A stretch of DNA of 64,000 nt from Gemmatimonadota bacterium (GTDB taxonomy: Bacteria; Gemmatimonadota; Gemmatimonadetes; Longimicrobiales; Gaopeijiaceae). The position numbers and the translations under genes were made by a program. The notes beneath the pieces were generated by a model. The model was not told where the DNA came from, searched no databases, and saw only the letters and a list, made by a program, of their open reading frames with translations. The DNA lies in contig JAPPGM010000128.1 of the NCBI GenBank assembly GCA_028874995.1, positions 1 through 64,000 of the forward strand, read 5' to 3'. Each line of letters starts with the position of its first letter. The first letter of the stretch is position 1. Below are positions 50,707-58,422 of this stretch, piece after piece.

Positions 50707-51975
50707 ATGAGACTGAGAACCAAAACGGACATGGCCGCGATGAAATACCCGGTCCTGGTCAGTGCGGCGCTGGTTGGGGTCGGTCCAGGCCGGTCCGCGG
50801 AAGCCACGGCTCAGGACGCTACGGTCGTCGACTCGGCCGGGATTCGGATCGTGACCAGCCCGGCGATCGACATGATCTACGCGCGCATGGCCGAGGATGC
50901 GTCGCTGACCATCGGTGTCGTCGAAGGCCCCGAAGCACAGCTGTTCGAGCGTGTCGTGTCAGTGGCCCGCGACGGAGAAGGGAATCTGGTGGTTGCCGAT
51001 GCCGCGTGGTTCCAGGTCCGCACCTTCGACGCCGGCGGGGACCATCTGTGGACGGTGGGGGGCGAGGGGGAAGGGCCGGGTGACTTTGTGGACCTGAAAG
51101 GTGCGTGGCCCCGGGCTGGAGGCGGCGTGATCGCCGTTGACGGGTTCCTGCAAAGGGTCTCGGCGTTCGGGTCGATGGGTGAACTGGTGCGAGTGGCCCG
51201 GATCAGGGATTCGGGGAGCCCGTTGGCGTACCGGGCGTGGGGGTTGGACGGATCGGAATCGTTGCTGGGTTCAGCCACCAATCCGTCCACGCCGGGGCTG
51301 TCCCCCGGTGAGACGGCGCGTTCGCTCGTTCATGTCGTTCGACACCGGCTGGACGGAGCAATCCTGGACACGGTGTCGCAGTTCCCCGGGGCGGCTGGGG
51401 GTGTGGCGGGTTCGGGAGGGGACATCATCCACATGGTGAGCCTTCCGTTTTCAGCGGCACCGGCGGCGGCTGGTGGCGTGGATGGTGTCGCAACCACGGG
51501 AGGCGAGTCATATGAGATCCACCGCTTGGATCTGGCAGGGTCGCTCCGACACATCGCCAGACTCGCGGAAGCCCCTCCCGACCGGACCGAGGAACACCTG
51601 AAAGCCCTGGTACCGGACGACCGGATGCGCGCGCTCTACGAGCAGCTTCCCCTGCCGGCCACGCTTTCCGGCTATGTGAGGCTGGTGTTCGCGGACACCG
51701 GGGAACTCTGGGCGCAGCGCTACCTGGTTCCGGGCACGCCCTCGTTCCACTGGGACGTGTTCCATCCGGACGGGCGCTGCCTTGGCCGGGTCGAGATCGA
51801 TGCGTCGTTCCGGGTACACGCCGTCGACAACGGCCAGCTTCTGGGGGTGCACGAGGACGCGATGGGCGTGGAGCGCGTTCAGGTTCGGGATCTTGAGTCG
51901 GGCGGGGGGGGGAGCGCCGCGGCTGAGCCACCGGCTGCGGGTTCGTCGCGGACATCGGGTTCATCGCTGAATTGA
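50707..51975 (+). CDS. 6-bladed beta-propeller secreted protein
   Basis: A 422-residue protein. A signal-like leader (MKYPVLVSAALVGVGPGRSAEATAQ from an internal Met12) precedes six repeated blade units of the NHL/6-bladed type (SVARDGEGNLVVADAAWFQV; RTFDAGGDHLWTVGGEGEGPGDF in two pieces; LIKE-repeats to FRVHAVDNGQLLGVHEDAMG). A Gly/Ala/Ser-rich tail ends it. A GGAGGGG site precedes the ATG at 50707; ATGs at 50731 and 50740 also fit. The exact function is unknown. Its promoter carries a BlaI-like operator, so it may belong to the regulon of the BlaI-type protein encoded at 53516. Confidence 0.75.
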   Translation: MRLRTKTDMAAMKYPVLVSAALVGVGPGRSAEATAQDATVVDSAGIRIVTSPAIDMIYARMAEDASLTIGVVEGPEAQLFERVVSVARDGEGNLVVADAAWFQVRTFDAGGDHLWTVGGEGEGPGDFVDLKGAWPRAGGGVIAVDGFLQRVSAFGSMGELVRVARIRDSGSPLAYRAWGLDGSESLLGSATNPSTPGLSPGETARSLVHVVRHRLDGAILDTVSQFPGAAGGVAGSGGDIIHMVSLPFSAAPAAAGGVDGVATTGGESYEIHRLDLAGSLRHIARLAEAPPDRTEEHLKALVPDDRMRALYEQLPLPATLSGYVRLVFADTGELWAQRYLVPGTPSFHWDVFHPDGRCLGRVEIDASFRVHAVDNGQLLGVHEDAMGVERVQVRDLESGGGGSAAAEPPAAGSSRTSGSSLN

Positions 51976-52013
51976 GATTCGACGGCGTCGCGTTTCTGTC
52001 GGCATGATCGTCG

Positions 52014-52054
52014 TATTACTGCCATCAATATCGTAATAATAATGCCGTCGCATT
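52014..52054. repeat. two nested inverted repeats in an AT-rich island
   Basis: TATTAC (52014-52019) and GTAATA (52033-52038) form an inverted repeat with a 13-base spacer. AATGC and GCATT (52041-52054) follow around CGTC. The island 52005-52080 is far more AT-rich than its surroundings. It lies after the beta-propeller gene and before the DUF4143 gene and may hold the promoter or operator of the latter; no -35/-10 pair was certain. Confidence 0.35.
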
Positions 52055-52163
52055 AGTCATATTCCTGCCGTTACATATTGCGCGAGTCGATCCTGCGAAG
52101 TTACGTTCCGGTGATCACGCGACTGGACGCGCATACGCCTCCCCTGCTCCGCCAAGCCCACCA

Positions 52164-53366
52164 ATGAGACGATACCTCCCCAGGACCGTGGATCTGGAGA
52201 TGCGCGAACTCCTCGGTGCCACCGGCTGCGTGGTGATCGAGGGCGTGCGCGGTTGCGGCAAGACCACGACCGCGAGGGAGTTCGCCGCGAGCGAGGTCCT
52301 GCTTGACGTTGACGAGGATGCTCTTCACCTGGCAGAGGCCGATCCGGCGGAAGTTCTGAAGGGGCCGCCGCCGCGCCTCATCGACGAGTGGCAGCTGGAG
52401 CCCAGGATCCTCACGGGGTCGGCCATTCCCGCGGACGACGCCACCCGGCACACGGGAATGCGTCGCATCGTCCGACTTCGCCTGCGGCCCATGTCGCTGC
52501 ACGAGGCGGGACGGTCATCCGGCGCCATCTCGTTGAAGCGCATGCTGGCGGGAGAACCCCCCGGGGCCGGACAACACGTGATGCCCATCGCAGAAGTGGC
52601 GGAACTCATCTGCCGGGGGGGATGGCCCGAAAGCGTGGACTGGCCGCTCGCGCGCGCGTTGCGGGCGAATCGTGGCCAGATGGACGAGGTGGCCCGTGTG
52701 GACATTCGGGCGGTGGATGGCGTCCGCCGGGATCCACAGCGCGTGAGGCTGCTTCTGCGTTCCCTGGCCCGGAACGTCGGCACCGCCGTCGCGACATCGA
52801 AACTCGCGGCGGACCTGGGAGGCCGGGACAACGGGGCCATGAAGCCGCACACCGCTGCGGACTATCTCAACGCCCTTGAGGGGATCATGGTCGTCGAGAA
52901 CCAGCCGGCGTGGGCGACCCACCTGCGGTCGCGGGCGGTCCTCCGGAAGCGTCCGGTCCGCCATTTCGTCGATCCGTCTCTGGCCGTGGCTGCGCTGGGC
53001 GCCGATCCCAGCCGATTGCTCAGGGATTTCAGATTTCTCGGCCTGCTCTTCGAGTCGCTGGTCGTTCGCGACCTCCGCGTGTACGCCCAGGCCGCCGACG
53101 CCGAGGTCTTCCACTACCGGGAGGACGGACGGCTCGAGGTCGATGCCGTGGTGCAGGCCCGCGACGGACGCTGGGCGGCCTTTGAGATGAAACTGGGTCC
53201 GAAGGCGGTCGAGGAGGGAGCCCGCAATCTGCTCCGGCTCGCCGAGCGCGTGGATCCAGAAGTGGTTGGCCCGCCCCAGGCGCTGGGCGTGATCGTGGCG
53301 AGCGGGTACGGATACGTCAGGCCGGACGGAGTGGGGGTGATCCCGATAGGGGCGCTTGGGCCGTAG
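52164..53366 (+). CDS. DUF4143/AAA_14 ATP-binding protein with an apparent internal deletion
   Basis: A 400-residue protein with P-loop VIEGVRGCGKTTTAREFAAS at residues 23-42, Walker B-like LIDEWQLEP near 72-80, ILTGSA at 82-87, and the C-terminal DUF4143 domain (HFVDPSLAVAALG; LFESLVVRDLRVYAQA; YREDGRLEVDAVVQ). In relatives I recall, about 20 residues separate the DEWQ segment from the LTGS strand; here they are joined directly near 52400-52410. The frame is otherwise intact. This could be a natural deletion that impairs ATP use or a local assembly error. No ribosome-binding site is visible before the ATG. The role of the family is unknown. Confidence 0.8.
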   Translation: MRRYLPRTVDLEMRELLGATGCVVIEGVRGCGKTTTAREFAASEVLLDVDEDALHLAEADPAEVLKGPPPRLIDEWQLEPRILTGSAIPADDATRHTGMRRIVRLRLRPMSLHEAGRSSGAISLKRMLAGEPPGAGQHVMPIAEVAELICRGGWPESVDWPLARALRANRGQMDEVARVDIRAVDGVRRDPQRVRLLLRSLARNVGTAVATSKLAADLGGRDNGAMKPHTAADYLNALEGIMVVENQPAWATHLRSRAVLRKRPVRHFVDPSLAVAALGADPSRLLRDFRFLGLLFESLVVRDLRVYAQAADAEVFHYREDGRLEVDAVVQARDGRWAAFEMKLGPKAVEEGARNLLRLAERVDPEVVGPPQALGVIVASGYGYVRPDGVGVIPIGALGP

Positions 53367-53413
53367 AACACTGGGTAGACTAGCCGGTCGTGTAATCCAA
53401 TGAGACCGGGCAG

Positions 53414-53443
53414 TTGACTTGCCGCTTGCGGTACGATCATAAT
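53414..53443 (+). promoter_or_regulatory. sigma-70 promoter of the BlaI-type operon
   Basis: TTGACT (53414-53419) and CATAAT (53438-53443) are 18 bases apart, each one base from the consensus. The expected start point falls inside the operator at 53446-53461. Confidence 0.6.
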
Positions 53444-53445
53444 AG

Positions 53446-53461
53446 TATTACCATGATAGTA
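53446..53461. promoter_or_regulatory. BlaI/MecI-like operator at the blaI-type start site
   Basis: TATTACCATGATAGTA matches TACTA-N6-TAGTA with one change. It lies immediately after the -10 box, inside a wider GATCAT...ATGATC inverted repeat (53435-53466). This is the position expected for autoregulation by the BlaI-type protein encoded at 53516. Confidence 0.6.
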
Positions 53462-53515
53462 TGATCGGATCGGGACAACCCGGTCATGCGCGCCAGGCAA
53501 CCCAAGGAGGAAGAC

Positions 53516-53920
53516 TTGAAACGCAGATCGCTGAGCCGACTGGGCGAGACCGAGATGGAGGTTCTGCACCAGGTATGGGCCATCGGAGAAGCTTCGGTGG
53601 CTGACGTGCACGAGAGGATGCTCGGGTACCGCTCCGTTGCGTACACCACCGTCATGACGGTCATGAAGAAGCTGGCGCGGAAGGGGTTCCTGCACTGCGA
53701 CAGCAGCGGATCGCGCTACCTGTACTCCGCTGCGCGCGCGCCTGCGAAGGTCAGGGAGGAATTGGTCCAGGACCTTCTGGACAAGGTCTTCCACGGGTCG
53801 GCCGCGGCGCTGGTTCAGACGCTGGTGCGGGGGGAGGCGCTGTCGGCCGAGGAAAGCGCGGAGATCCAGAAGTTGCTGACGCGGATGGCAGCCGAGGAGG
53901 AGGAAGAGGAAGATGCTTGA
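53516..53920 (+). CDS. BlaI/MecI/CopY-family transcriptional repressor
   Basis: A 134-residue winged-helix repressor. The DNA-binding domain is LSRLGETEMEVLHQVWAIGE with TTVMTVMKKLARKGFL, and the C-terminal dimerisation helix region (ELVQDLLDKVFHGSAAALV) is as in BlaI. The start chosen is the TTG at 53516 because an AAGGAGG site sits five bases before it; an ATG at 53486 would add ten residues. In Gram-positive systems an M56 sensor protease triggers cleavage of BlaI. Here the next gene encodes such a protease and its start overlaps this stop by eight bases. Confidence 0.9.
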   Translation: MKRRSLSRLGETEMEVLHQVWAIGEASVADVHERMLGYRSVAYTTVMTVMKKLARKGFLHCDSSGSRYLYSAARAPAKVREELVQDLLDKVFHGSAAALVQTLVRGEALSAEESAEIQKLLTRMAAEEEEEEDA

Positions 53921-55358
53921 CTTTCTGGAAGCGATCGGTTCAGCCGGCGTCTGGCCGTTCTGGGTGCCAGTGCTGGTGTGGACGGCATTGGCGGGCGTGG
54001 TCGTGCTCGTGCTCGGCGCTCTTGACCGAAGGCTGCATCCCCTCGCTGGATATCGGCTGCGCCAGGCGCTCCTGCTGGCGCTGCCGGTGTCACTCCTGGC
54101 GGTGCCCTGGGCTCCTGTGTCGTGGGCGGCCGTGGCTGATCCGTTGCGCCCGGTGTCGCTTGGAGCCTTCGATCCGGCGATGCTGCAGCCACTCGAAACG
54201 GTGCCCGCGGGCGTGGACCCGGGCAGTCCCGCGAGTGTGGCGATGGCAGTGCTCGGCGTGGCGACGGTTGCGATGATCCTGCTCGCGGTCGTCCGTCTGG
54301 CCATGCTCGCGGCCGACGTCCGCCGGCTTCGCAGGTTGCGTCTCGCTGCACCCCGGGTGGCCGATCCGGCGACCATGCGGACGTTGGGTGCACTCGAGGA
54401 GCAACTGGGCGTACGGCGACCGGTGGAACTGCTGGAAGGACCGCCGGACAGCGTTCCCATGACGTTCGGCGGGCGGCGGCCGGTGGTTGTCGTCCCGCAG
54501 AACCTGCTCGATTCGCCGGAATCGCTGAGAACCGTGCTTGCCCACGAACTCATTCATGTGCGGCGGGCGGACTATCTCTGGGCCCTGGCCGATTGCCTGA
54601 CTTCGGCCGCCTTCGCCTTCCACCCCGTGGTCCGGCTGCTGCAGCAGGGGATCGAACGCTGTCGCGAAACGTCCTGTGACGCCGAAATCGTGGCCTCGGG
54701 CATCGTCCGGCCCAGCGACTACGCCGAACTGCTGGTGCGCACCCACACGCCGGCGCAATTCCCCATGACCGCAGTCGCCGCAAGCATGTCGGCCCGGTCC
54801 GTCCCACTGAAACAAAGGTTGGAAACCATGAAGAACTTCGCAGAAACTCGACCCTCGCGGCGGCAACGCCTGGGTGTCCTTTTCGCTTCCGGACTCCTGT
54901 TTGTCGTCGTCGCCGCGTTCGGTGCCTGCGTGGGCGGGACCGAGCGAGATGCCACGGCTCCGGGCGATCCGACCGGGCTTCTGGTATTGGATTCGAATCG
55001 TCCGTCCAGTGCCTCCGACACGCAGGTGTTTTCCTATCAGGTCCTCCTCGAGGACGACGGCAGATTCCCAAAGAGGACGGTCCTCCGTGTATCCGAGCAG
55101 GGATTGCTCGAAGAGCTGACGAGACTCGAGGTGCAGCGCGACTACCTGTGGGAGAGGATGGACGAGTTGTCGAGCGCGATGGAAGACGTTGCTGGTGAGG
55201 ACGCGGGATACGTGAGCGATAAGATCAGGTGGCGCGAATACAATGATCTCCAGGAACGCCAGTCTCTCCTCAGGTCCAAGTACAAAGAGCGAATCAGAAT
55301 GTCCGAAACGCTGAGGCTCCAGTACGAGACCCAGAAGAGAATGCGTGAACAACGATGA
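53913..55358 (+). CDS. M56-family (BlaR1-like) membrane metallopeptidase, copy 1
   Basis: A 481-residue membrane protein with N-terminal transmembrane helices (VWPFWVPVLVWTALAGVVVLV; LLALPVSLLAVPWAPV) and the M56 zinc motif HELIHVRR at His211-Glu212-His215. CRETSCDAEIVASG provides the third ligand region. A further helix, LGVLFASGLLFVVVAAFGAC, leads to a short, partly coiled-coil external tail (EELTRLEVQRDYLWERMDEL; RMSETLRLQYETQKRM). There is no penicillin-binding sensor domain, so the signal is not a beta-lactam as in BlaR1. It probably cleaves or inactivates the BlaI-type repressor. Its start overlaps blaI and its stop overlaps the next gene (ATGA). Confidence 0.88.
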   Translation: MLDFLEAIGSAGVWPFWVPVLVWTALAGVVVLVLGALDRRLHPLAGYRLRQALLLALPVSLLAVPWAPVSWAAVADPLRPVSLGAFDPAMLQPLETVPAGVDPGSPASVAMAVLGVATVAMILLAVVRLAMLAADVRRLRRLRLAAPRVADPATMRTLGALEEQLGVRRPVELLEGPPDSVPMTFGGRRPVVVVPQNLLDSPESLRTVLAHELIHVRRADYLWALADCLTSAAFAFHPVVRLLQQGIERCRETSCDAEIVASGIVRPSDYAELLVRTHTPAQFPMTAVAASMSARSVPLKQRLETMKNFAETRPSRRQRLGVLFASGLLFVVVAAFGACVGGTERDATAPGDPTGLLVLDSNRPSSASDTQVFSYQVLLEDDGRFPKRTVLRVSEQGLLEELTRLEVQRDYLWERMDELSSAMEDVAGEDAGYVSDKIRWREYNDLQERQSLLRSKYKERIRMSETLRLQYETQKRMREQR

Positions 55359-57304
55359 GCATGGCCATCCGCCGTGGGTCGCCACCGGCCCCCGGCCTCG
55401 CGCTCATCGTCCTGCTGACGGTGGCGCTTGGCGCGTCCGGCGACCCTCATCCGAACCAGGCAACCCTCGCTCCCGGCGAACTCCACTTCACCCCGGAAGC
55501 CCCCGTTTCGGGCGAGCGGATCCTGGTGTCCTACGGGCCTCTCGCGACTCTTGCGGGCGAACCCCAACTGGTGCTGCGCGGCCACTTCCGAACGCCCGCC
55601 GACGAGAGGTACAACGGGCGTCTCCGCAACGAAAGGGTAGCCACCCTCGAACGTGACTCCGGCGGCACTTTCGCCGCGGGCTTCACACTCCCCGATTCGG
55701 CGGTCTATGCCGCGTTCGTGGTCGAGGACGTGGCGGGGCAGCGCCTCGATGCCGACGGCGGCAGACTCTTCGAACTCCTGGTTCACGCGGGCGACGGGAA
55801 ACCGCTCTATCACGCGCTGATCCAACGCGCCTACGACTTCGCGGGCCGGAACTGGATCACCGCCTACGAATCGAACCGACGGGCCATGGAGCTCTATCCC
55901 GATTCGCTGGCGGGCTGGAGCGAGCTTCGCTTCCACGAGAACGTAGCGCTCGGTTCCAGCGGTGCGGACACCCTGCTTGCGAGGCACCGGGAGAACTTCG
56001 CGGCCATTCACGGGCGCCATGCGGAGCAGGGACTTCTTCCACTGGAAACCATCGTTGCGATCGAGCGCTACGCCCGTGGCGTCGCCGATTCCGCCACGGC
56101 CGCATTCTGGACGCAACGGAGTAACGAGGCTGCGCTGACTTCTCCCGAGCAGAGCCGCGCGTTTTCCATGTATCGCGAATGGCTTGAGCACAGGGACGAA
56201 GCGGTGGTTCTGGCGGGGCTTGACGAACTGTGGCCCGAGGCGCGGGGCAAGGGGACGCAAGTCGCGGAGTTCGGTCTCTGGATCGCGGTTGAGGTGAAGG
56301 ACCTGGCGGCAGTGGACCTCTGTCCGGTGCGGATACTCTCCGAAGGCAGGCGAGGAGAGTTGTACGTCGCCCGGATCATCTCGGCCCTTCCCGAGCGCCG
56401 TGAGCTGTACGAACGGCTGACACGAGAGCAGTATGGCAAGCTCGTAGTGGAGCAGATGTCAACGCCCGTGCCGGACTTGGGTGAGCTCGTCGGGAATCAC
56501 GGCCGCCCGCTTGGCCGGACGGTGACCGAATACGCCAGAACCCTGCGGCGACTGCGGGCGGAGGCCCTGAGCAGCTATGGCGAAATCCTTCGTGGTGTCG
56601 GCGATGAGGCGACCGCACTCGCCGCCATTGAGGAAGCCGCGGCCGGGTCGGTCAATCCACAGCTGTTCCGAAGCCTCGGTGACCTGAAGCTGGAACTGGG
56701 CGACACCGAGGGCGCGGCCCGTGACTACGCGGTGGCGGCCACCGACCCGAGTACATCCGAGGCGGAAAGCGACTCGCTGGCCGCGCTGGCCGGGTTGTCG
56801 CCGGACAGCCCCGAATGGGTGCGGCTGCTCGACGCGGCTGTGGACCGGATCATGCCGGAAGTACTGGGCGATACCGTCCGCTGGACACCCCAATCCACTC
56901 ATGTGAGCGACGCTGACGAGAATCGCTGGTCCCTCTCTCAGCTGATGCACGGTAGACCCGCGGTACTGGTGTTCTGGGCGCGAAGCTGCGGCCCCTGCAT
57001 CGAGGAGATTCCCGAAGTCGTGCGCCTCCGGGAACGCCTGGAGCCGGAGGGGATTGAGGTGCTTTCGATCACCGTCGACGATCTGCCCGGCCCCGGCATG
57101 GACGACTTCATCCGGAACAGAGTGGTCAGCTATCCCGTCTACTACGATCTGGCCCGCGAGGCGAGCAACGCGTTCGGGATCAGCGCCATACCCGCGAACT
57201 TCGTGCTGGACGTGACCGGGACCGTGCGCTTTGCGTTTTCGGAGATTGCCGAGGTCCCGCTCCAGGTGGAGGCGCTGCGCCGATTGAATGAGGCGGCCAG
57301 GTGA
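55355..57304 (+). CDS. TlpA/ResA-like thioredoxin-domain protein, secreted
   Basis: A 649-residue exported protein (signal LALIVLLTVALGASGDP). A beta-sandwich N-terminal part (ELHFTPEAPVSGERILVSYG) and a helical TPR-like middle (YESNRRAMELYPDSLAGWSE; LFRSLGDLKLELGDTEGAARD) lead to a C-terminal thioredoxin fold with CGPC at residues 545-548 (VLVFWARSCGPCIEEIPEVV) and a cis-Pro loop ISAIPANFVLD. It should be a thiol-disulfide oxidoreductase in the periplasm, usually reductive in the TlpA group. ATGA coupling with the M56 gene and a one-base overlap with the next gene make it part of the BlaI operon. Confidence 0.87.
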   Translation: MSMAIRRGSPPAPGLALIVLLTVALGASGDPHPNQATLAPGELHFTPEAPVSGERILVSYGPLATLAGEPQLVLRGHFRTPADERYNGRLRNERVATLERDSGGTFAAGFTLPDSAVYAAFVVEDVAGQRLDADGGRLFELLVHAGDGKPLYHALIQRAYDFAGRNWITAYESNRRAMELYPDSLAGWSELRFHENVALGSSGADTLLARHRENFAAIHGRHAEQGLLPLETIVAIERYARGVADSATAAFWTQRSNEAALTSPEQSRAFSMYREWLEHRDEAVVLAGLDELWPEARGKGTQVAEFGLWIAVEVKDLAAVDLCPVRILSEGRRGELYVARIISALPERRELYERLTREQYGKLVVEQMSTPVPDLGELVGNHGRPLGRTVTEYARTLRRLRAEALSSYGEILRGVGDEATALAAIEEAAAGSVNPQLFRSLGDLKLELGDTEGAARDYAVAATDPSTSEAESDSLAALAGLSPDSPEWVRLLDAAVDRIMPEVLGDTVRWTPQSTHVSDADENRWSLSQLMHGRPAVLVFWARSCGPCIEEIPEVVRLRERLEPEGIEVLSITVDDLPGPGMDDFIRNRVVSYPVYYDLAREASNAFGISAIPANFVLDVTGTVRFAFSEIAEVPLQVEALRRLNEAAR

Positions 57305-58374
57305 TGGATCGATCCGTGAAGCAGCGGGGCGGACTTGCCCTGGTAGTGCTCGTCCTCTCGGCGTGCGAAGTGCCCGAAGTCAACGCGCCGACCGGCGGCC
57401 CTTTCATCGGCGACTGGACGGAGACGGTGCGGATCGGCCAGCTCGAAGCGCCCGAGGAGGAGGTGTTCGGGCGCATTCCGGCGGTGGCGCTCTTCGAACG
57501 AGGTGGCCTGGCCGTCCTCGACGCTCAGGCGGGACGCGCTGTCGGCTTTGGCGACCGGGGCAGTCACGCCTTCACGCTTGGACGCAGGGGGCAGGGCCCC
57601 GGCGAATTCGTCGACCCGTCCGCACTCTTCCGGATCTCCGACGACACGCTCGCTTTCCTGAACCGCAGCGCGCGAACACTGCAGCTGTTCGCCCGGAAGG
57701 CGGGCAACCCCTTCGCCGAGATCGGACGCTACGAACTGCCGTTCTGGCCGTCGGGCGGGTGTTCGATGTGGGGGAGGATCTTCATCCTTGGTGGCTTCGA
57801 GGATCGGGCCGTGCACGAGGTCGGCGCGGAAGGCGTGATCGTGAACTCCTTCCCGGCGAGCGACTACGCGGGCGAGGTGGCCGAAGGTGCTCCCGAGGCG
57901 ATCGCCTGGGACCTCCGCGACCAGGCCCAGAGCGGTCTTCTGGTCTGCTCGGAGGTATCGGGACATGTGATTCACACTCCCTACCGGCTGGGGTGGGCGC
58001 GTGCCTACACCGCCGGGGGCGACCTTGCCTGGCATGCGTTTGTTCCCGACTTCGTGAAGGAAAGGGTCGTTCCGGCAACGGGCGGCGGTGCCGTCAAGTA
58101 CGAATTCGACCCCGACTTCAACTACAGTCATTCCGTGGTGGGAGCCGCGGTTGTGGCGGATAGTCATGTCGCGCTTTCAATGTCTGTGGCGGTACCTCGT
58201 GGCCAGGAGCCGGAGGTGGAAGGCCTGCTCGCGCTCATCGATCTCGCCACGGGCGAGCAGACGCGGCGTGACGAGTTTGCAGGAGTGGTCAAGGCGGGTC
58301 GTGGAGATCGGGTCGCTGTAGAGTACCGGGAGCCGTTTCCCAAGGTGGTGATCCTGGAAAGGCGGGAATCATGA
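57304..58374 (+). CDS. 6-bladed beta-propeller lipoprotein
   Basis: A 356-residue protein from the ATG at 57304 (GTG at 57301 possible). The lipoprotein signal GGLALVVLVLSAC gives lipid attachment. Repeated blade motifs follow (GGLAVLDAQAGRAVGFGDRG; GRRGQGPGEFVDPSALFRIS; TLAFLNRSARTLQLFARK). It resembles the beta-propeller encoded at 50707 and other propeller lipoproteins of this phylum-type set. The start overlaps the thioredoxin stop (TGATG). A 48-base gap precedes the second M56 gene. The ligand or partner is unknown. Confidence 0.82.
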   Translation: MDRSVKQRGGLALVVLVLSACEVPEVNAPTGGPFIGDWTETVRIGQLEAPEEEVFGRIPAVALFERGGLAVLDAQAGRAVGFGDRGSHAFTLGRRGQGPGEFVDPSALFRISDDTLAFLNRSARTLQLFARKAGNPFAEIGRYELPFWPSGGCSMWGRIFILGGFEDRAVHEVGAEGVIVNSFPASDYAGEVAEGAPEAIAWDLRDQAQSGLLVCSEVSGHVIHTPYRLGWARAYTAGGDLAWHAFVPDFVKERVVPATGGGAVKYEFDPDFNYSHSVVGAAVVADSHVALSMSVAVPRGQEPEVEGLLALIDLATGEQTRRDEFAGVVKAGRGDRVAVEYREPFPKVVILERRES

Positions 58375-58422
58375 GGGTGCGCCGGAGAGGGCGTGTCGGA
58401 TTCAACGATTGCGAGGAATACG

